A stretch of 64,000 bases of DNA, taken from NCBI RefSeq assembly GCF_000255555.1, contig NZ_AGRW01000054.1:1-64000 (forward strand). The letters are read 5' to 3'. Below the pieces are notes generated by a model. That model saw only the letters and a list, made by a program, of their open reading frames with translations, searched no databases and was not told the origin of the DNA. Shown here piece by piece: positions 34,274-43,330 of the stretch. The translations under genes were made by a program, and so were the position numbers. Position 1 is the first letter of the stretch. Each line of letters opens with the position of its first letter. The stretch comes from Treponema saccharophilum DSM 2985. Its GTDB lineage: Bacteria > Spirochaetota > Spirochaetia > Treponematales > Treponemataceae.

Positions 34274-35849
34274 AGAAGTCGTCCCCTTTGTCGTTCGTTA
34301 TGACGAAGCACGGCATGTCCCTGACCTCGACGAGCCGCACCGCTTCCATCCCGAGGTCCTCGTAGTCGATTATCTCCTGCGAGACGATGTATTTGGAGGC
34401 GATGAGCGCCGCGATTCCTCCCGGCGTCCCGAGGTAGAACCCGCCGTACTTTTTGCATGCGTCAGTCCACTGCCTGCTCCTGTTTCCCTTCGCGAGCGTC
34501 ACGAGGGCGGCTCCCCGGCTCATCAGCGTCTCGGCGTATACGTCCATGCGCCCGGCAGTCGTCGGCCCGAAGCTTCCGATGACTTTCCCGTCCGGCGTGC
34601 GCGCGGGCCCCGCGTAGCAAATCGGGTAGCGCGTCGTGTATTCGGGGAGCTGGCCTGTCTCGTCGAGCGTTTTCTGCCATCGCGCGTGCGCGGCATCCCT
34701 CGCGACGAGAATCTTTCCCGAAAGCAGGATTCGCTCGCCGACTTTAGCGCCGGAAAGCTGCTTGATGACGGAGCCGATTCCGCCCGATGTGTCGACGGTG
34801 CGCCCGCCTCCGCAATCTCCGTCCGCTGCGGCGACCGCCTCGCTGAATCCTGGAATCTCCGACGGGTTTTCCGCGGTTTTCTGCACGAAAATCCCTTTCT
34901 CCGTCACGTATGCCTTCAGGTTCCGGTGCGCGGAGCACGAGACGCCGAACGAAATCGGGCAGCTGGCTCCGTGCCGCGGAAGGCGGATGACGACGGCGTC
35001 GAGTGCGAACGCCTTGCCGCCGAACTGCGCCCCGAATCCTGATTCCGCCGCTATTTCCATCGCGAGCGATTCAAGTTCCTTGTCGCGGAACCCGAACGCG
35101 TTCGGCTCGTATGTCATGCCGTCGTACGCGCCTGCCGTCGCAAGCTTCAGCGCGAGCATGTTCTGTTCCGGGCTAAGTCCGCCTGCGACGATTGCGATTG
35201 TGTAGGGAGGACATGCCGACGTGCCGAACTTCGAAATCTGCTCCCGCATCAGCGCGGTGAATTTCTCCTTCGTGAGGAACGCCTTCGTTCCCTGGATGAA
35301 GCTCGTCTTGTTCGACGAGCCGCCGCCCTTCGCGCAGAACACGAGCGCGAGCGATTTTTCCGGGGCGTCCGACACGAACGGGGGAAGGGGCGCGAGCGGC
35401 GCGCTTTCCGGGAAGAGCGCGACCTGCGCGGGCATGTTGTCCTTCGGGTCGAACTCGTCGTAGAAGCTTGACGGAACGCTGGTCGAGAAACGGAGCTTCC
35501 GCTTGTCGTAGACTTCTCTCGCGCCGCCGGCAATCGAGCCGTATGCGTCCGTCTTTAGCTCGAATCCCCGCCTCATCCATGCGAAGACGTTCGCGATTCC
35601 CGTGTCCTGGCACAGCGGGAACGTTCCCTCCGCGGCTGTCTGCGCGTTCTTGAGTATGCAGGCGCAGACGTACCTGTCGTTCCCGCTTGCATCCGGCGAG
35701 AGCGCCGCGCGGATGATGCCTTCGATGTGCTCCCGCGTGAAAGTGAACGAAAGCCGCGAGAATGCAATCTCCGAGGCTTTCCTGAGCGCGTCCTCTCCGT
35801 CGCCGACGGGGAAGAAATCGTATTGACCTGTTTTCTCGATGTGTTCCAT
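34266..35849 (-). CDS. Class I (iron-sulfur) fumarate hydratase
   Basis: 527 aa, alpha and beta parts fused, interconverting fumarate and malate through an oxygen-sensitive [4Fe-4S] cluster. Cluster ligands are expected in FPLCQDTGIA, TSACPPY and GVSCSAHRNL. The C-terminal domain carries GKILVARDAAHARW, TRYPICYAGPARTPDGKVIG and SFGPTTAGRMD. No other TCA-cycle gene is present in the window. A TATAAT box is centred 12 nt before the ATG with no ribosome binding site, suggesting a leaderless start. Confidence 0.93.
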   Translation of the reverse strand: MEHIEKTGQYDFFPVGDGEDALRKASEIAFSRLSFTFTREHIEGIIRAALSPDASGNDRYVCACILKNAQTAAEGTFPLCQDTGIANVFAWMRRGFELKTDAYGSIAGGAREVYDKRKLRFSTSVPSSFYDEFDPKDNMPAQVALFPESAPLAPLPPFVSDAPEKSLALVFCAKGGGSSNKTSFIQGTKAFLTKEKFTALMREQISKFGTSACPPYTIAIVAGGLSPEQNMLALKLATAGAYDGMTYEPNAFGFRDKELESLAMEIAAESGFGAQFGGKAFALDAVVIRLPRHGASCPISFGVSCSAHRNLKAYVTEKGIFVQKTAENPSEIPGFSEAVAAADGDCGGGRTVDTSGGIGSVIKQLSGAKVGERILLSGKILVARDAAHARWQKTLDETGQLPEYTTRYPICYAGPARTPDGKVIGSFGPTTAGRMDVYAETLMSRGAALVTLAKGNRSRQWTDACKKYGGFYLGTPGGIAALIASKYIVSQEIIDYEDLGMEAVRLVEVRDMPCFVITNDKGDDFYG

Positions 35850-35857
35850 GGGGATGG

Positions 35858-35863
35858 ATTATA
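35858..35863 (-). promoter_or_regulatory. -10 box of the fumarase gene, 8 nt before its ATG
   Basis: TATAAT on the minus strand at 35863-35858; the ATG is at 35849. The -35 region is weak. Confidence 0.5.
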
Positions 35864-36036
35864 TAGTCGAAACGCCGGAATTGGTAGTTTCATGCGCTTT
35901 CAGGGGGAACTGATTCCGGGCGCATTTTTTTTGCGCGCGGGAATCCCTTCGCGCGTCTGCCCCTTTTTCATCGCGTGATTTTCGTTTATCCTTGAGGCCT
36001 TGCAGATATGCATAAAAAATCGGAAAGGTGGAAGAA

Positions 36037-37749
36037 ATGAAAATCAACGGTTCGCAAATCGTAATTGAATGCCTTGTCGAGCAGGGCGTGGACACTGTGT
36101 TCGGTTATCCGGGCGGGAACATCCTCAACATATACGATGCGCTCTACAAAAATTCCGACAGGATTACCCATATCCTTACTGCCCACGAGCAGGCAGCGGC
36201 GCATGCGGCGGACGGGTACGCGCGCACAACTGGAAAGGTCGGCGTCTGCATGGCGACGAGTGGCCCGGGGGCAACAAACCTCGTGACCGGAATCGCGACG
36301 GCATACATGGATTCGTCCCCCGTCGTGGCGATAACGTGCAACGTCGCGACGTTCCTCCTCGGGAAGGATACGTTCCAGGAAATCGATATAACGGGCGTCA
36401 CGCTCCCCATCACGAAGCACAATTTCATCGTCAAGGACGTGAAGGACCTCGCCCGCACCATCCGCGAGGCGTTCCTCATCGCCAAGTCAGGGCGCCCTGG
36501 CCCCGTCCTCGTCGATATCCCCAAGGACGTTACCGCGGCTGTCTGCGATTTCGAGCCGCTTCCGAACGGGGATGACGGCTCGGCCGCGCTCGTCGCCGAG
36601 AATTCGAACTTCAACCGCGTCATGACCGTCGCCGTCCCGACCGACGATGAGATTCGCCGTGCCGCGGACATCATCAACAAGGCGGAGCGCCCCATCATCT
36701 ACGCGGGCGGAGGCGTGAAGCTTTCCTGCGCGGAGAAGGAGCTCCTCGCGTTTGCCGAGAAGGCGCAGATTCCCGTGTCCGAGAGCCTTATGGGGCGCGA
36801 CGTGTTCCCCGCAAGCCATCCGCTGTGCACGTGGATGGTCGGAATGCACGGAACGCGCGCGAGCAATATGGGCATCACCGAAAGCGACCTCGTCCTCGCC
36901 CTAGGCTCTCGCTTCTCCGACCGCGTCATCGGCGACCCCGACAAATTCGCTTCCGGGGCTACCGTGTTCCATATCGACATCGACCCCGCCGAGGTGAACA
37001 AGAACATAAAGACTGACGGATGCCTCGTCGGCGACATAAAGGCAATCCTCCAGCGCCTTCTCCCGCTCGTGGAGAAACGGGAGCGGAAGGACTGGCTCTC
37101 GAAGATTGACGCATGGAAAAAGGAAGTGCCGAAATCATACTCTGTGGTCAAGGCTGATTCCGTCAACCCAAAATTCATGCTCGAGACCGTCCACAAAATC
37201 GCCGGCGACGACGCGTTCGTGACGACGGAGGTCGGACAGCACCAGATGTGGACGGCGCAGTTCTATCCGTTCATGAAGGAGCGCACGTTCGTCACGTCGG
37301 GCGGTTTGGGGACGATGGGATTCGGAACGGGCGCCGCGATGGGAATCCAGGTCGGAAACCCCGGGCGCCGCGTCGTCCATATCGCGGGCGACGGCTCTTT
37401 CCGCATGAACTGCAACGAGCTCTGCACGATCGCCAGGTACAACCTCCCGATTGTCATCGTCCTCGTCAACAACGGGACGCTCGGGAATGTCCGCGTCTGG
37501 CAGAAGCTTTTCTATGAGAGCCGCTTCAGCCACACGACGCTCGATTTCGGTCCCGACTGGAAGAAGCTTGCCGACGCATACGGCGTCGGGTACGTCCACG
37601 CGGGCAACAACGATGAATTCGAGGCCGCGTTCGGGGAGGCGTTCCGCGCGGGCCGCCCCTTCATCGTCGACACGCGGGTCGACATCGACGAGATGATTCT
37701 TCCGATGGCGATACCGGGAAAGCCTATCGACCAGCAGATGATGGAATAG
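36037..37749 (+). CDS. ilvB: Acetolactate synthase large subunit (ThDP enzyme)
   Basis: 570 aa thiamine-diphosphate enzyme joining two pyruvates to acetolactate. The N-terminal ThDP pyrimidine domain has VFGYPGGNILNIYDAL and the catalytic Glu in LTAHEQAAAHAADGYAR. The C-terminal domain has GGLGTMGFGTGAAMG and the ThDP/Mg motif GDGSFRMNCNELCT...NN. The start is the ATG at 36037 (MKINGSQIVI) after AAAGGTGG; a GTG 9 nt earlier is possible. No ilvN regulatory subunit, ilvC or ilvD lies beside it. The enzyme may therefore work catabolically or with a distant partner. Confidence 0.88.
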   Translation: MKINGSQIVIECLVEQGVDTVFGYPGGNILNIYDALYKNSDRITHILTAHEQAAAHAADGYARTTGKVGVCMATSGPGATNLVTGIATAYMDSSPVVAITCNVATFLLGKDTFQEIDITGVTLPITKHNFIVKDVKDLARTIREAFLIAKSGRPGPVLVDIPKDVTAAVCDFEPLPNGDDGSAALVAENSNFNRVMTVAVPTDDEIRRAADIINKAERPIIYAGGGVKLSCAEKELLAFAEKAQIPVSESLMGRDVFPASHPLCTWMVGMHGTRASNMGITESDLVLALGSRFSDRVIGDPDKFASGATVFHIDIDPAEVNKNIKTDGCLVGDIKAILQRLLPLVEKRERKDWLSKIDAWKKEVPKSYSVVKADSVNPKFMLETVHKIAGDDAFVTTEVGQHQMWTAQFYPFMKERTFVTSGGLGTMGFGTGAAMGIQVGNPGRRVVHIAGDGSFRMNCNELCTIARYNLPIVIVLVNNGTLGNVRVWQKLFYESRFSHTTLDFGPDWKKLADAYGVGYVHAGNNDEFEAAFGEAFRAGRPFIVDTRVDIDEMILPMAIPGKPIDQQMME

Positions 37750-37775
37750 GCGGATTGTAAAAACATGCTGAAAAC

Positions 37776-37858
37776 GCCCCGCCGTGCCGATAGGAATTTA
37801 TTGGGAATCTGATTCCCGGAAATTCCTGTCGGCATGAAAATACGGAACGGGGCTTTTT
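37776..37858 (+). terminator. large nested hairpin with T-tract after ilvB
   Basis: Three nested arms: GCCCCG/CGGGGC (37776/37848), a 15-bp arm 37785-37799 with 37820-37834 (one G-T pair), and GGGAAT-CTG-ATTCCC at 37803-37817. Five T follow. It is far larger than a normal terminator. Confidence 0.75.
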
Positions 37859-37964
37859 CCCTGCATGATTTCCGACGAAATTGTCCCTGCACGCGCGGGA
37901 TGATTCCGTTTTTTTTGAGGCATCCCCAGTTTCTGCCGCACCCGCAAAAAGGAGTCGTCTTTTT

Positions 37965-39170
37965 ATGGAAGATTTTTCTACGAATGAGATAGTGTTCATG
38001 GAGAATGAGTACGACCATCTTGAGAACAGGCTTCTGTCCCTTGAGTCGCCCCAGGTCGTATATCGCGTTCTCGCAAATTTCCTCGCGCGGAAATTCGGCT
38101 GCACGTATGTCCTTTTCTATTCGGACGTGCATTCGGATTCGGGGCGCGTCCTGAATTACGGCGAGCGCGTCCCCGGGGCGGCGAGCGTCAGCGACATTGT
38201 CGCGGAGCGGAGGGTTTACGCCGCCCACGACAGGCTTCTGAAGCACCGCAACAGGGGTTTCTCCGTCCCGTTCAGGATGGAGGACGGCACTCCCGGATGC
38301 ATTTTCGTCGGGCCGAGGATGGACGGCACGCTCCATACGATGAACGCGATGCGCGAGATGATTCCTGTCGTCAGAACCCTGAACCACGTCCTCGTTTACC
38401 TTGAGGCGATGAAGAGCAGGCGCGAGCGGGACATGATGCGGTTCGCCTTCTCAAAGTACGTCTCGTCCGATGTCGTGGAGAGCCTTATCGAGAATCCCGA
38501 GGAGGTGGAGCTCGGCGGAAAACGGGCGGAGCTTTCCGTCATATTCACCGATTTGCGCGAGTTCACGTCTCTTTCCGAGACGCTTGCTCCGGAAAACCTC
38601 GTGAAGATTCTCAACATGTATTTCTCCGAGATGAGCGAGGTCATATTCGGGCTCGGCGGGACAATCGACAAATTCGAGGGCGACGCGATTATGGCATTTT
38701 TCGGCGCGCCGCATACGCTTGTCGACCATGCGGTGCGCTGCTGCCTCGCGGCGCTGAGGCTCCGCCGCATGGAGCGCATCCTGAACGAGCAGCTTGTTTC
38801 CTCCGGGCTGGTCTCGTCTCCCCTGTATACGAGAATCGGCGTGAATTCGGGCGATATGGTCGTCGGGAACATCGGCTCGGCGAGCAGGTTCGAGTACACG
38901 ATAATCGGCTCGAACGTGAACATCGCCTCGCGGATTGAGGACTGCAACAAGAAATATGGGACGCAGATTCTCATAAGCGGACGTACGTTCGATATGGTCA
39001 AAGATTTCTTCGTGTGCAGGTTCGTCGAGCGCACGAGCCTGAAGGGAGTCTCTGCCCCGGTCGATTTGTACGAGCTTGTCGAGGAGAGCGAGGTGCTTCT
39101 TTCGCAGATTCGGAAGTACGACCGCATGCGCGCCGACGACTGCGAGGTTGGCGAGCTTATTGAGCTTTAG
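37965..39170 (+). CDS. Class III adenylate/guanylate cyclase with N-terminal sensor-like domain
   Basis: 401 aa. Residues about 15-145 look like a GAF-type domain (VVYRVLANFLARKFGCTYVL ... RNRGFSVPFRMEDG). A helical linker then leads to a cyclase homology domain (about 185-370): LSVIFTDLREFTSLSE with the first metal Asp, IDKFEGDAIMAFFGAP with the second, TRIGVNSGDMVVGNIGS and YTIIGSNVNIASRIE. The metal residues are intact, so it should be active and make cAMP (or cGMP). No membrane segment is seen. AAGGAG lies 11 nt before the ATG at 37965. Confidence 0.87.
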   Translation: MEDFSTNEIVFMENEYDHLENRLLSLESPQVVYRVLANFLARKFGCTYVLFYSDVHSDSGRVLNYGERVPGAASVSDIVAERRVYAAHDRLLKHRNRGFSVPFRMEDGTPGCIFVGPRMDGTLHTMNAMREMIPVVRTLNHVLVYLEAMKSRRERDMMRFAFSKYVSSDVVESLIENPEEVELGGKRAELSVIFTDLREFTSLSETLAPENLVKILNMYFSEMSEVIFGLGGTIDKFEGDAIMAFFGAPHTLVDHAVRCCLAALRLRRMERILNEQLVSSGLVSSPLYTRIGVNSGDMVVGNIGSASRFEYTIIGSNVNIASRIEDCNKKYGTQILISGRTFDMVKDFFVCRFVERTSLKGVSAPVDLYELVEESEVLLSQIRKYDRMRADDCEVGELIEL

Positions 39171-39176
39171 CGCTGC

Positions 39177-39246
39177 GAAAAAAAACGCGGGCTCCGCATG
39201 AGCCGTCCCCCAAAACGGAGGTGCGTCTCTGCGGAGCCCGCGTTTT
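39177..39246. terminator. bidirectional terminator between the cyclase gene and fba
   Basis: CGCGGGCTCCGCA (39186-39198) pairs perfectly with TGCGGAGCCCGCG (39230-39242). Nine A on the left and four T on the right let it serve both strands. Confidence 0.8.
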
Positions 39247-39265
39247 CTATTTTCGTTCGGCGCGA

Positions 39266-40264
39266 TTAGTCAAGCGCGTGGCCTGCAGAACCGAGAACCT
39301 CGATGTTCTTGCGGGCGTACATCTTCTTGAGCTCGTCGCGAGCCGGTCCGAGGTACTTTCTCGGGTCGAATTCGTCGGGGTGCTCTGCGAAGACTTTGCG
39401 AATCATAGCTGTCATCGCGAGGCGTCCGTCGGAGTCGATGTTGATTTTGCAGACAGCCGATTTCGCCGCCTTCCTGAGCTGCTCTTCTGGAATTCCGACA
39501 GAATCGGGGATTTTTCCGCCGAACTGCTCAATCATCTTGACGTACTCGACGGGAACCGAGCTTGAGCCGTGGAGGACAATCGGGAATCCCGGAATCATCT
39601 TCTCGACACCCTCGAGGACGTCGAATGCGAGCGGCGGCGGAACGAGGATTCCGTCAGCCGTGCGTGTGCACTGCGCCGGCGTGAACTTGCAGCGTCCGTG
39701 TGACGTTCCGATTGAGATTGCGAGCGAGTCTACGCCCGTCTTCGATACGAAGTCCTGGACTTCCTCGGGCTTCGTGTACTTCGATTCCTCGGCGGCGACG
39801 TCGTCCTCGACTCCTCCGAGAACGCCGAGCTCGCCTTCGACCGTGACGTCATGCTCATGGGCGTAGTCGCATACTTTCTTCGTGAGCGCGACATTCTCGT
39901 CGTAGGGAAGGGCGGAACCGTCAATCATGACCGATGAGAATCCGTTGTCGATGCAGTCCTTTGCGACCTCGAAGTTCGGGCCGTGGTCGAGATGGAGGAC
40001 AATCGGGATGTCGCATCCGAGTTCGTGCGCGTATTCGACGGCGCCTTTTGCCATGTTCCGCAGCAGGATTCCGTTGGCATACTGGCGGGCACCCTTCGAA
40101 ACCTGAAGGATGACCGGTGATTTCGTCTCGACGCAAGCCTGGATGATTGCCTGCATCTGCTCCATGTTGTTGAAGTTGTAGGCAGGGATAGCGTATCCGC
40201 CTTTGATAGCCTTTGCGAACATGTCCTTCGTGTTCACCAGACCGAGCTCTTTGTAGCTGACCAT
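39266..40264 (-). CDS. fba: Class II fructose-bisphosphate aldolase
   Basis: Zinc-dependent glycolytic aldolase of 332 aa. Zinc and catalytic motifs: VLHLDHGPNFE (Asp and His), GFSSVMIDGSALPYDEN, TVEGELGVLGGVEDD, SIGTSHGRCKF (His) and PIVLHGSSSVP (His). A ribosome binding site AAAGGAG and a promoter (TTGATT-17-TATCAT) precede it. In Treponema pallidum, as I recall, the aldolase gene also neighbours flaA genes. Confidence 0.95.
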   Translation of the reverse strand: MVSYKELGLVNTKDMFAKAIKGGYAIPAYNFNNMEQMQAIIQACVETKSPVILQVSKGARQYANGILLRNMAKGAVEYAHELGCDIPIVLHLDHGPNFEVAKDCIDNGFSSVMIDGSALPYDENVALTKKVCDYAHEHDVTVEGELGVLGGVEDDVAAEESKYTKPEEVQDFVSKTGVDSLAISIGTSHGRCKFTPAQCTRTADGILVPPPLAFDVLEGVEKMIPGFPIVLHGSSSVPVEYVKMIEQFGGKIPDSVGIPEEQLRKAAKSAVCKINIDSDGRLAMTAMIRKVFAEHPDEFDPRKYLGPARDELKKMYARKNIEVLGSAGHALD

Positions 40265-40296
40265 TTTTCACTCCTTTAATAAAAATGACATGACTG

Positions 40297-40325
40297 ATGA
40301 TAAGGATATTCTCGCAATAAATCAA
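40297..40325 (-). promoter_or_regulatory. promoter of fba
   Basis: On the minus strand TTGATT (40325-40320), 17-nt spacer, TATCAT (40302-40297), 33 nt before the ATG. Confidence 0.6.
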
Positions 40326-40402
40326 GGAACACTTTTTTGTAATCTATCGCCGATTGTGCGGTTTTATAAAAACCAAAAATAACTTGAAGAATAATAAAAT
40401 GT

Positions 40403-40431
40403 TTGACAAAGAGAAGGGCTAGAAATATAAT
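40403..40431 (+). promoter_or_regulatory. perfect-consensus sigma70 promoter of the flaA pair
   Basis: TTGACA (40403-40408), 17-nt spacer, TATAAT (40426-40431). It fits a highly expressed structural gene and lies 61 nt before the ATG. Confidence 0.85.
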
Positions 40432-40492
40432 GCTTTCAAAGTGTAGTCTTAATACAAGGTGGGATTGCACAAACAAAATGAAGGAGTTTTGA

Positions 40493-41248
40493 ATGAAAAA
40501 GGGCGCAGTAGTCTTTACTAGTCTTGCTCTTCTGGTTGCATTCTGCCTTCCGGCAGTTGCGCAGCCTAGCAATAGAGCTGTAGAGACAATCGTCGTCGAT
40601 AATTTCGACGACACAGGTAGTAATGAGTGGACTTGGAACGTTACGGCAAGTCGCTTTATCGATTCGGAGAACGGATTCCCGAAACAGAGTTTCTTTGAGG
40701 GGCAGCCGAATTCCCTCAAATTCCTGAAACAGGGAGATGAGTCAACGCCGAAAGTGCTCGGTGTCAAGACCAGCTTCCTCCGCAAGGGAGAGAACTGGTT
40801 CGAGGTTTATCCGGAGAAGGACGGAAAGGCTTTTGAAATTCCGTTGGCCGGCCATGTTACGCAGATTGATTTCTGGGTATGGGGCGCTAAGTACCTCTAC
40901 TACATTGACCTCCTCGTTCGCGATGCTGATGGTCGCGTCTATACGCTTCCCGCAGGAAACCTTACATTCGCTGGTTGGAAGAACATCATCGTTCCGGTTC
41001 CGACCTATATCAGGCAGCGCTCTCGGCTCCGCAGCGGTCCGAAGACGATGATGTTCGTCGGATTCAGGATTCGCACGGATCCGAACGAGTATGTTGATGA
41101 TTTCAACGTGTTCTTTGACCAGCTCAAGTACACGACGAATTCTTTGAGCAACATCTATGATGGATATGAGCTTACCGACATCGATTTCGGCGGCTCGTCA
41201 TCATCAGGCTCTACTAATACGACATCATCTACAGGAGACGCAAAATAA
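40493..41248 (+). CDS. flaA: Flagellar filament outer-layer (sheath) protein FlaA, first copy
   Basis: 251 aa. A Sec signal peptide of about 24 residues (KKGAVVFTSLALLVAFCLPA, cleavage after AVA) sends it to the periplasm, where FlaA coats the endoflagellar filament. The FlaA fold shows in VVDNFDD, SLKFLKQGDESTPKVLGVKT, EIPLAGHVTQIDFWVWGAKY and FAGWKNIIVPVPTYI. The C terminus is a Ser/Thr/Gly-rich tail. It is shorter than the roughly 350-residue major FlaA of T. pallidum and fits the shorter FlaA class. Codon use is more A/T-rich at third positions than in neighbours, as expected for high expression. AAGGAG precedes the ATG. Confidence 0.9.
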   Translation: MKKGAVVFTSLALLVAFCLPAVAQPSNRAVETIVVDNFDDTGSNEWTWNVTASRFIDSENGFPKQSFFEGQPNSLKFLKQGDESTPKVLGVKTSFLRKGENWFEVYPEKDGKAFEIPLAGHVTQIDFWVWGAKYLYYIDLLVRDADGRVYTLPAGNLTFAGWKNIIVPVPTYIRQRSRLRSGPKTMMFVGFRIRTDPNEYVDDFNVFFDQLKYTTNSLSNIYDGYELTDIDFGGSSSSGSTNTTSSTGDAK

Positions 41249-41961
41249 TGAAAAAGATACTTACTGCTGTGTTGACATTGACGGCTACGGCCGGTTTGAT
41301 GTTCGCTCAGGAAAGCCTTGCAAATCCTGATCCGACCGTAATCGGAAATGATTCAGCTCGTCAGGCTTTGAAAGAGGTTTCTGTTGACAAGTTTGAGTTG
41401 GAGGGAAGTTGGAATGCGTCCATCTCTCCCGATAACGGTGTCATCAGCGCCCGCTTGTTCGAAGGAGCTCCTGCTGCAAAGGAGCCGCTTCAGGGTGACG
41501 AGGATGCGCCCGATACAAGGGTTCTCGGTGTTAAGGTCGAGTTCTTCCATCGCGGTCTGAACTCTTTCTATATCCGCTCTACACGCCCGATTCCGATTGA
41601 AGGCGTCACAAAGACAATCTCTTTGTGGGTTGCCGGACGCAATATGGACCACTCATTGTATGTTCTCGTTCAGGACTACTACGGAAACAACTTCGAGCTT
41701 TATGTTGGTTCTCTCGGATTCAGCGGCTGGAAGAAGATGCAGGTTGCTGTTCCCCCGACTCCCGATGGGGAGCATGGAATCATCCAGCAGAGCGCGTATG
41801 ACGGAATCCGCCCTGGTCTCCGCATTGTCGGCTTCAGGGTTGATTGCGATCCGATGCTTGCACGCGGTACGTACTACCTCTACTTCGATGACCTTCGCGC
41901 TGTTACCGACCTCTACGATGTCGAGAACCGCGATGAGGATGACATGAGGGATGACTGGTAA
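41248..41961 (+). CDS. flaA: Flagellar filament outer-layer (sheath) protein FlaA, second copy
   Basis: 237 aa paralogue of the upstream protein. Signal peptide KKILTAVLTLTATAGLMFA. Shared blocks: DTRVLGVKVEFFHRGLNSFY, GVTKTISLWVAGRNMDHSL, LGFSGWKKMQVAVPPT and GLRIVGFRVDCDP. The acidic C terminus ENRDEDDMRDDW has no counterpart in the first copy. The ATG overlaps the previous TAA by one base (TAATG), so the two are translationally coupled and probably made in a fixed ratio. Confidence 0.9.
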   Translation: MKKILTAVLTLTATAGLMFAQESLANPDPTVIGNDSARQALKEVSVDKFELEGSWNASISPDNGVISARLFEGAPAAKEPLQGDEDAPDTRVLGVKVEFFHRGLNSFYIRSTRPIPIEGVTKTISLWVAGRNMDHSLYVLVQDYYGNNFELYVGSLGFSGWKKMQVAVPPTPDGEHGIIQQSAYDGIRPGLRIVGFRVDCDPMLARGTYYLYFDDLRAVTDLYDVENRDEDDMRDDW

Positions 41962-42006
41962 TCGCCGGTTCGGAGATTACGCTTTTGGGGGATTCTGAGA
42001 TTCTCC

Positions 42007-42056
42007 CAAAAATCCGCTTTTTTAGGTTTTGGACTTAAAAAAGCGGATTTTTTTTT
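42007..42056 (+). terminator. strong intrinsic terminator after the flaA pair
   Basis: AATCCGCTTTTTTA pairs with TAAAAAAGCGGATT over a 12-nt loop and is followed by nine T. A weaker hairpin around GGGGGATTCTGAGATTCTCCC precedes it. Confidence 0.9.
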
Positions 42057-42083
42057 GCCTTTTTCGCGGATTCTCTGTAGAAT
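42055..42083 (+). promoter_or_regulatory. promoter of the fliG-like gene, 8 nt before its ATG
   Basis: TTGCCT (42055-42060), 17-nt spacer, TAGAAT (42078-42083). The ATG at 42092 follows after 8 nt with no ribosome binding site. The -35 box overlaps the flaA terminator T-tract. Confidence 0.55.
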
Positions 42084-42091
42084 AGTTGTCT

Positions 42092-43330
42092 ATGAATTTC
42101 AATGCTCTCTTAATGAAAGCCTATAAGAATGGCGGGCTGTCAAAAACAGCGGAAAGCGATTCCAGACCGACTGAAGAAAAAAAAACAAATTTTCAGATAA
42201 ATAATACAAGCATAATAAACCCGATAGAAAAAGCGTCTTCAAAGGAACGGTATGCTGGTGACGTTGGCGTGAGCGAAGCCGCAAAAGCCTTGACTTCCGG
42301 CGGCTTGATAAAAGTTCCGGCGCTTCCGCGGGAAAGCGACGGGCGGGAAAGCGTTTACAGGCGCGTGGCAAAGTTCCTCCTTCTTATTGGTGTTGATGAA
42401 GCTGCGAAAATACTTCCGCATCTGAGCGACGAGCAGACCGAGAAGATAATTCCCGAGATAGCGACAATACAAAAAATAGACCCGGATGAAGCCGAGCAGA
42501 TACTCTCGGAATTCCAGTCGCTTTTCTACAAGGTTCGTGAAAGCGGCGGAATCGATACTGCAAAGGAAATTCTTGAGAAGGCGTTCGGAAGCGATAAGGC
42601 GAAGCAGATTCTTGACAGTGTTGACAGGCGTCCCGCGGGAAAGCCGTTCGATTATCTTTCCGAGTCCGACGGGGACAAGGTTTCTGTCCTTCTGAAGGAC
42701 GAGTCGAATGCAGTCCGTGCGCTCGTGTTGTCGTACCTGAAGCCGAAAGTATCCGCGGATGTCATAAAGTCGTTTTCCGCGGAGGATAAGCGGGATGTCG
42801 TCATCCGTTTGGCGAATTTGAAAAAGATAAATCCTGATGTTCTCCGGCGCGTTGATGAGGCAATGTACGAGAAAGCCAATAAATTGTCCGTCCAGAAATC
42901 GGATGCGATTGACGGGCGGTCGGCGCTGGCACAAATCCTCAAGCGGATGGATCCGGGGACGGAGGAAGAAATTCTCAGTTCCCTGTCCGAGCAGGATCAT
43001 GAGCTTGGCGACGATTTGCGCAGCCGCCTGTTCACTACGGAAGATGTCGTCATGGCGGATGACCGGTTCATTCAGGATTACCTCAGAAAAATGGGGGACA
43101 ACGACATTTCGTACCTTATAGCCGCGAAGAACGATGATTTCAGGCGGAAAATTTTGCGGAACGTTTCGCAGTCGCGCGGGAACGGGATTCTTGAGCTTGA
43201 GGTTATCAACAAGCCGATGCCGAGAAGCGAGGTCGATAAGATTACGGCGAAATTTATGGAAGACATGAAGATGGCTTATGACAATGGAGATTTGATAGTA
43301 AGCGGCAGGAATGGTGAGTTGTATGTTTAG
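42092..43330 (+). CDS. FliG-like flagellar switch paralogue
   Basis: 412 aa. The first 80 residues are polar and low in complexity. From about residue 90 it follows FliG: VAKFLLLIGVDEAAKILPHL, SDEQTEKIIPEIATIQKIDP and DEAEQILSEF (N/M region), then AKEILEKAFGSDKAKQIL and ALAQILKRMDPGTEEEILSS (middle and C-terminal armadillo-like repeats). The charged torque helix of true FliG is not obvious, so it may be a divergent paralogue rather than the switch protein itself. Spirochetes are known to carry a second FliG. An alternative TTG start lies 6 nt upstream. It overlaps the peptidase gene by 8 nt. Confidence 0.75.
   Translation: MNFNALLMKAYKNGGLSKTAESDSRPTEEKKTNFQINNTSIINPIEKASSKERYAGDVGVSEAAKALTSGGLIKVPALPRESDGRESVYRRVAKFLLLIGVDEAAKILPHLSDEQTEKIIPEIATIQKIDPDEAEQILSEFQSLFYKVRESGGIDTAKEILEKAFGSDKAKQILDSVDRRPAGKPFDYLSESDGDKVSVLLKDESNAVRALVLSYLKPKVSADVIKSFSAEDKRDVVIRLANLKKINPDVLRRVDEAMYEKANKLSVQKSDAIDGRSALAQILKRMDPGTEEEILSSLSEQDHELGDDLRSRLFTTEDVVMADDRFIQDYLRKMGDNDISYLIAAKNDDFRRKILRNVSQSRGNGILELEVINKPMPRSEVDKITAKFMEDMKMAYDNGDLIVSGRNGELYV

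Noticed and set aside
40480-40494. Four-codon upstream ORF (MKEF) before flaA
   Set aside because: It contains the flaA ribosome binding site itself and is most likely chance.
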